From Ww85 sp963745765 (GTDB lineage: Bacteria; Desulfobacterota; Desulfobulbia; Desulfobulbales; Desulfocapsaceae), in assembly GCA_963745765.1 (NCBI GenBank), contig CAVUYQ010000001.1:91489-155488 (forward strand): a stretch of 64,000 bases of DNA, read 5' to 3'. Below, piece after piece: positions 61,972 to 64,000 of the stretch. The notes under the pieces were generated by a model that was not told where the DNA came from, ran no database searches, and saw only the letters and a program-made list of their open reading frames with translations. The translations under genes were made by a program, and so were the position numbers. The stretch's first letter is position 1, and the number at the start of each line of letters is the position of its first letter.

Positions 61972-62745
61972 ATGAGGTTTTCCGTTCTCGGAAGCGGCAG
62001 CAAGGGTAACGCCTTCTTCATTGAAAGCGGAAAAACGGCTATTCTCATTGACAACGGTTTCTCCGGTAAGGAGACAGCGGCACGACTTGCCCGGATTGAC
62101 AGGGATATTGACGTACTGGATGCAATCTTCGTCACCCATGAGCATTATGACCATATCAGCGGTGTTGGTGTCTTATCGCGCCGCTGTAAAATCCCGGTCT
62201 TCGCCAACGAGCACACCTTTCTGGGCGGCGGCAAAACCCTGAGCAATCTGTCACAGCGATGTGAATTTCAGACCGGCGAGAGCATTACCTTCAGGGATCT
62301 TACCATCCGTTCCTTTGCCGTTTCACATGATACTGGTGATCCGGTTGGCTTTGTAGTCGGTGACGGTGAGTACACCATCGGCTGCTGCACTGATACCGGC
62401 ATTGCCTCCCGCCTCATAGCCCAGCGCCTGAAAGCCTGCGACAGTCTCATCCTGGAATTCAATCACGATCTGGAATTGTTGAAAAACGGTCCCTATCCGC
62501 AATCCGTGAAACAGCGGGTTCGCTCAAGTCACGGACATCTCTCAAACAACGATGCCGCCGGTCTGCTGGATAGCCTTGTGCATACGAAGTTGCAACAAAT
62601 TGTCCTGGCCCATCTCAGTGAAACCAATAACCTGCCTGAAATAGCCTACCGGGAAGCAGCGAAGGTGCTGGAGGGAAGGCTGGAATTGTCGGCCCTTGAT
62701 ATTGCCGGCCAAAACCTTCCCACCCCGTTGTTTGACATTTCCTGA
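61972..62745 (+). CDS. MBL-fold metallo-hydrolase (YycJ/WalJ-like)
   Basis: A 257-residue beta-lactamase-fold hydrolase: 'LGSGSKGNAFFIESGKTAILIDNGFSGKETAARL', metal motif FVTHEHYDHISGV (HxHxDH), 'FAVSHDTGDPVGFVV', 'CTDTG' and 'LILEFNHD' with 'HGHLSNNDA' are features of the YycJ/WalJ group, 5'-3' exonucleases linked to mismatch repair in some bacteria. The ATG at 61972 begins the conserved region; a GTG at 61966 is also open. It ends the rightward gene series. Confidence 0.85.
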   Translation: MRFSVLGSGSKGNAFFIESGKTAILIDNGFSGKETAARLARIDRDIDVLDAIFVTHEHYDHISGVGVLSRRCKIPVFANEHTFLGGGKTLSNLSQRCEFQTGESITFRDLTIRSFAVSHDTGDPVGFVVGDGEYTIGCCTDTGIASRLIAQRLKACDSLILEFNHDLELLKNGPYPQSVKQRVRSSHGHLSNNDAAGLLDSLVHTKLQQIVLAHLSETNNLPEIAYREAAKVLEGRLELSALDIAGQNLPTPLFDIS

Positions 62746-62810
62746 AAAAAACTCCTTCCTGAATATTTCTCAGGTCTCGTCTGACGCTGTCGGCCAGTTG
62801 CACCGTTCCA

Positions 62811-62936
62811 GAGTACCTTTGGTTCAAAATCAATGTGCATGTGACAATTTTTCCGCAAACATATGTTTGGTATTCCGATGATAAAATATTTAAAGTAATA
62901 CGCAGAGTTATAATAAAATGACAATTTTCAAGGTCG
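62811..62936. repeat. Degenerate second copy of the GGGTACCTTGAA element
   Basis: About 126 bases aligned to the element at 46097-46239: shared stretches include TTTGGTTCAAA, CATATGTTTG, TATTCCGA, GATAAAATATT and CGCAGAGTT, and a right end AATTTTCAAGGTCGC. About 20 bases of the left end are missing and the inverted repeats have diverged, so this is an older or truncated copy. Confidence 0.7.
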
Positions 62937-64000
62937 CTTTTTTTTAGCCTTTGGTTCATGGCACTTCCCTGCCCTCACATCTCAAAGCATTCCCTGAAAT
63001 AAATGATCAGCAATTGTTTTTCCTGACGTATAAAAAAATGTTTCTGAAAGAACATTCAACTAATTGATACTATTTAGTAAGCAAGTAGATCGTGTAATAT
63101 CTATGACTTATCATAACAGTTGTATAACAGGCGAATATCCCTCAAAGGCAACACAAACCCCTACCGACAGAGTGGATCTTTCGCTCTTTTTCAGGAAAAA
63201 AATATTACCTTTCCCTAATATACAACAGATGGCTATCAGGAATATTCGCCGCTTTTGCAACACCTGCAAGCCTAAACATTTTTCCTTGCAGAGCATGTTT
63301 TTTAAGTCTATTATTAATAGTGTCCATATTTCTAGTACATACAAAGACATGTCAATCACAACCATGTTCTCAGCAATGCATCGCTTCCAGGAAAGTAGAA
63401 ATCTAAAAAAAGAAAAAAATAGGCAAACTCACCCCAAAAAGTAACAGATGTCTGTGTATAAAAAGTTATGCAACAAAATAAGAAGAATAAAATGAAATTC
63501 CTCTGTATTCAATTATTAATCTTGATTTTGTTGCCAGTTGCAGGACATTCTTAGAAACAAACAGATTGAAAATGCAACAGGCACTGAGCTTACATTAGCA
63601 GATATAATTCGATCCCCTGGGAGTATCTATTCTTGGAAAGAGATTGAAAACAGAATATCCGGTGGACACTTAAACGAGGGTAGACCAGAGAGAAGAGTAG
63701 TGTCGAATTATGTCTATATCTGTTTATCTTAAAGATTTAAAAAGAGAAAATCTAAGCTTAAAAGTTTACATGACTCTCCGAAATTCAATTATCGTTGAAA
63801 AACGAAATACCAAGCTGATTAAAAGTGTAAGTTATATTCTGCGAAAAATCTGAATGTATAAAGGAAACAATTAAGAATATTAAATAGAAACATATGAAAA
63901 GAATTTTCCCAAGGGTGGTCCGAGTTTAGCAGGAGATACTCAAATTGGATATTTCATTCCAATAAAAGTGAAAATTTTAAAGGAGTTGGAGCAATTCATC
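62937..64000. other. AT-rich region without a convincing gene
   Basis: More than 1 kb with visibly lower GC than the rest of the window and many short frames broken by stops. Open frames exist (for example 63064-63444 plus, 63111-63365 minus, 63710-63853 plus), but they overlap, have no ribosome sites and resemble no family I know. A reading frame that begins after 63880 and leaves the window with NFPKGGPSLAGDTQIGYF looks protein-like and may be the start or a fragment of a gene to the right. The region may be a transferred or decayed segment. Confidence 0.4.

Noticed and set aside
63064..63444. A 126-codon open frame in the AT-rich end
   Set aside because: It has no ribosome site and no family resemblance, and it overlaps an equally open frame on the other strand.
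1..64000. CRISPR array, rRNA operon, prophage or integrative element
   Set aside because: No regularly spaced repeats, rRNA sequence, integrase or phage structural genes were found.

Overview
The window reads as a chromosome segment of a Gram-negative anaerobe, most likely a Desulfobacterota (Desulfobulbales-like) bacterium. This is inferred from the company of genes: a Kdo transferase (LPS), a Tat-exported superoxide reductase, a glutamate synthase split into four archaeal-type subunits, FabL as enoyl reductase, an endonuclease-type MutL, tandem TatA proteins and a B12/radical-SAM protein. No sulfate-reduction gene is in the window, so the lineage call stays an inference.

Layout. 1-840: the edge of an epmB gene and a decayed IS3 transposase. 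842-5409: an ABM monooxygenase, an unknown membrane protein, a DUF4388 protein, a cyclophilin-FKBP fusion and waaA. 5515-9898: exonuclease III, an nhaA remnant and a large M1-peptidase/ChaN/PDZ fusion. 10028-15265: radical SAM protein, serA, DUF362 protein, fabL. 15391-19341: a three-gene unit of transglutaminase, ABC ATPase and ABC permease. 19868-21807: a small c-type cytochrome, superoxide reductase and maf. 22087-27332: a HEAT/cNMP/PilZ signalling protein and a primase-helicase-like protein. 27310-33030: trmFO, a 3D-domain lipoprotein, mutL and a class A PBP. 33058-37380: Pit phosphate transporter with its DUF47 partner, and a P-loop/FHA/phosphatase fusion. 37739-42859: the split glutamate synthase operon. 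43251-50596: tatA genes, mtaD, purine nucleoside phosphorylase, thrC, rsfS and topB. 51216-62745: tRNA-Gly and the classical rimP-nusA-rnpM-infB-rbfA-nrnA-truB-rpsO-pnp cluster, followed by dut and an MBL hydrolase. 62937-64000: AT-rich DNA without a convincing gene.

Three themes cut across the window. First, interspersed non-coding elements: a family that begins GGGTACCTTGAA (five loci, one complete 143-bp copy with terminal inverted repeats) and a separate 158-bp element flanked by a 9-bp direct repeat. Second, unusual multidomain fusions (M1-ChaN-PDZ, HEAT-cNMP-PilZ, P-loop-FHA-phosphatase, and a primase-helicase with a damaged TOPRIM site) that are the best candidates for undescribed biology. 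Third, many single-base frame breaks, several beside homopolymers and in genes that should be essential (infB, rpsO, pnp, and also glt, waaA and the PBP gene). These look more like sequencing or assembly indels than gene decay. For such genes I give the corrected extent and state where the frame breaks.
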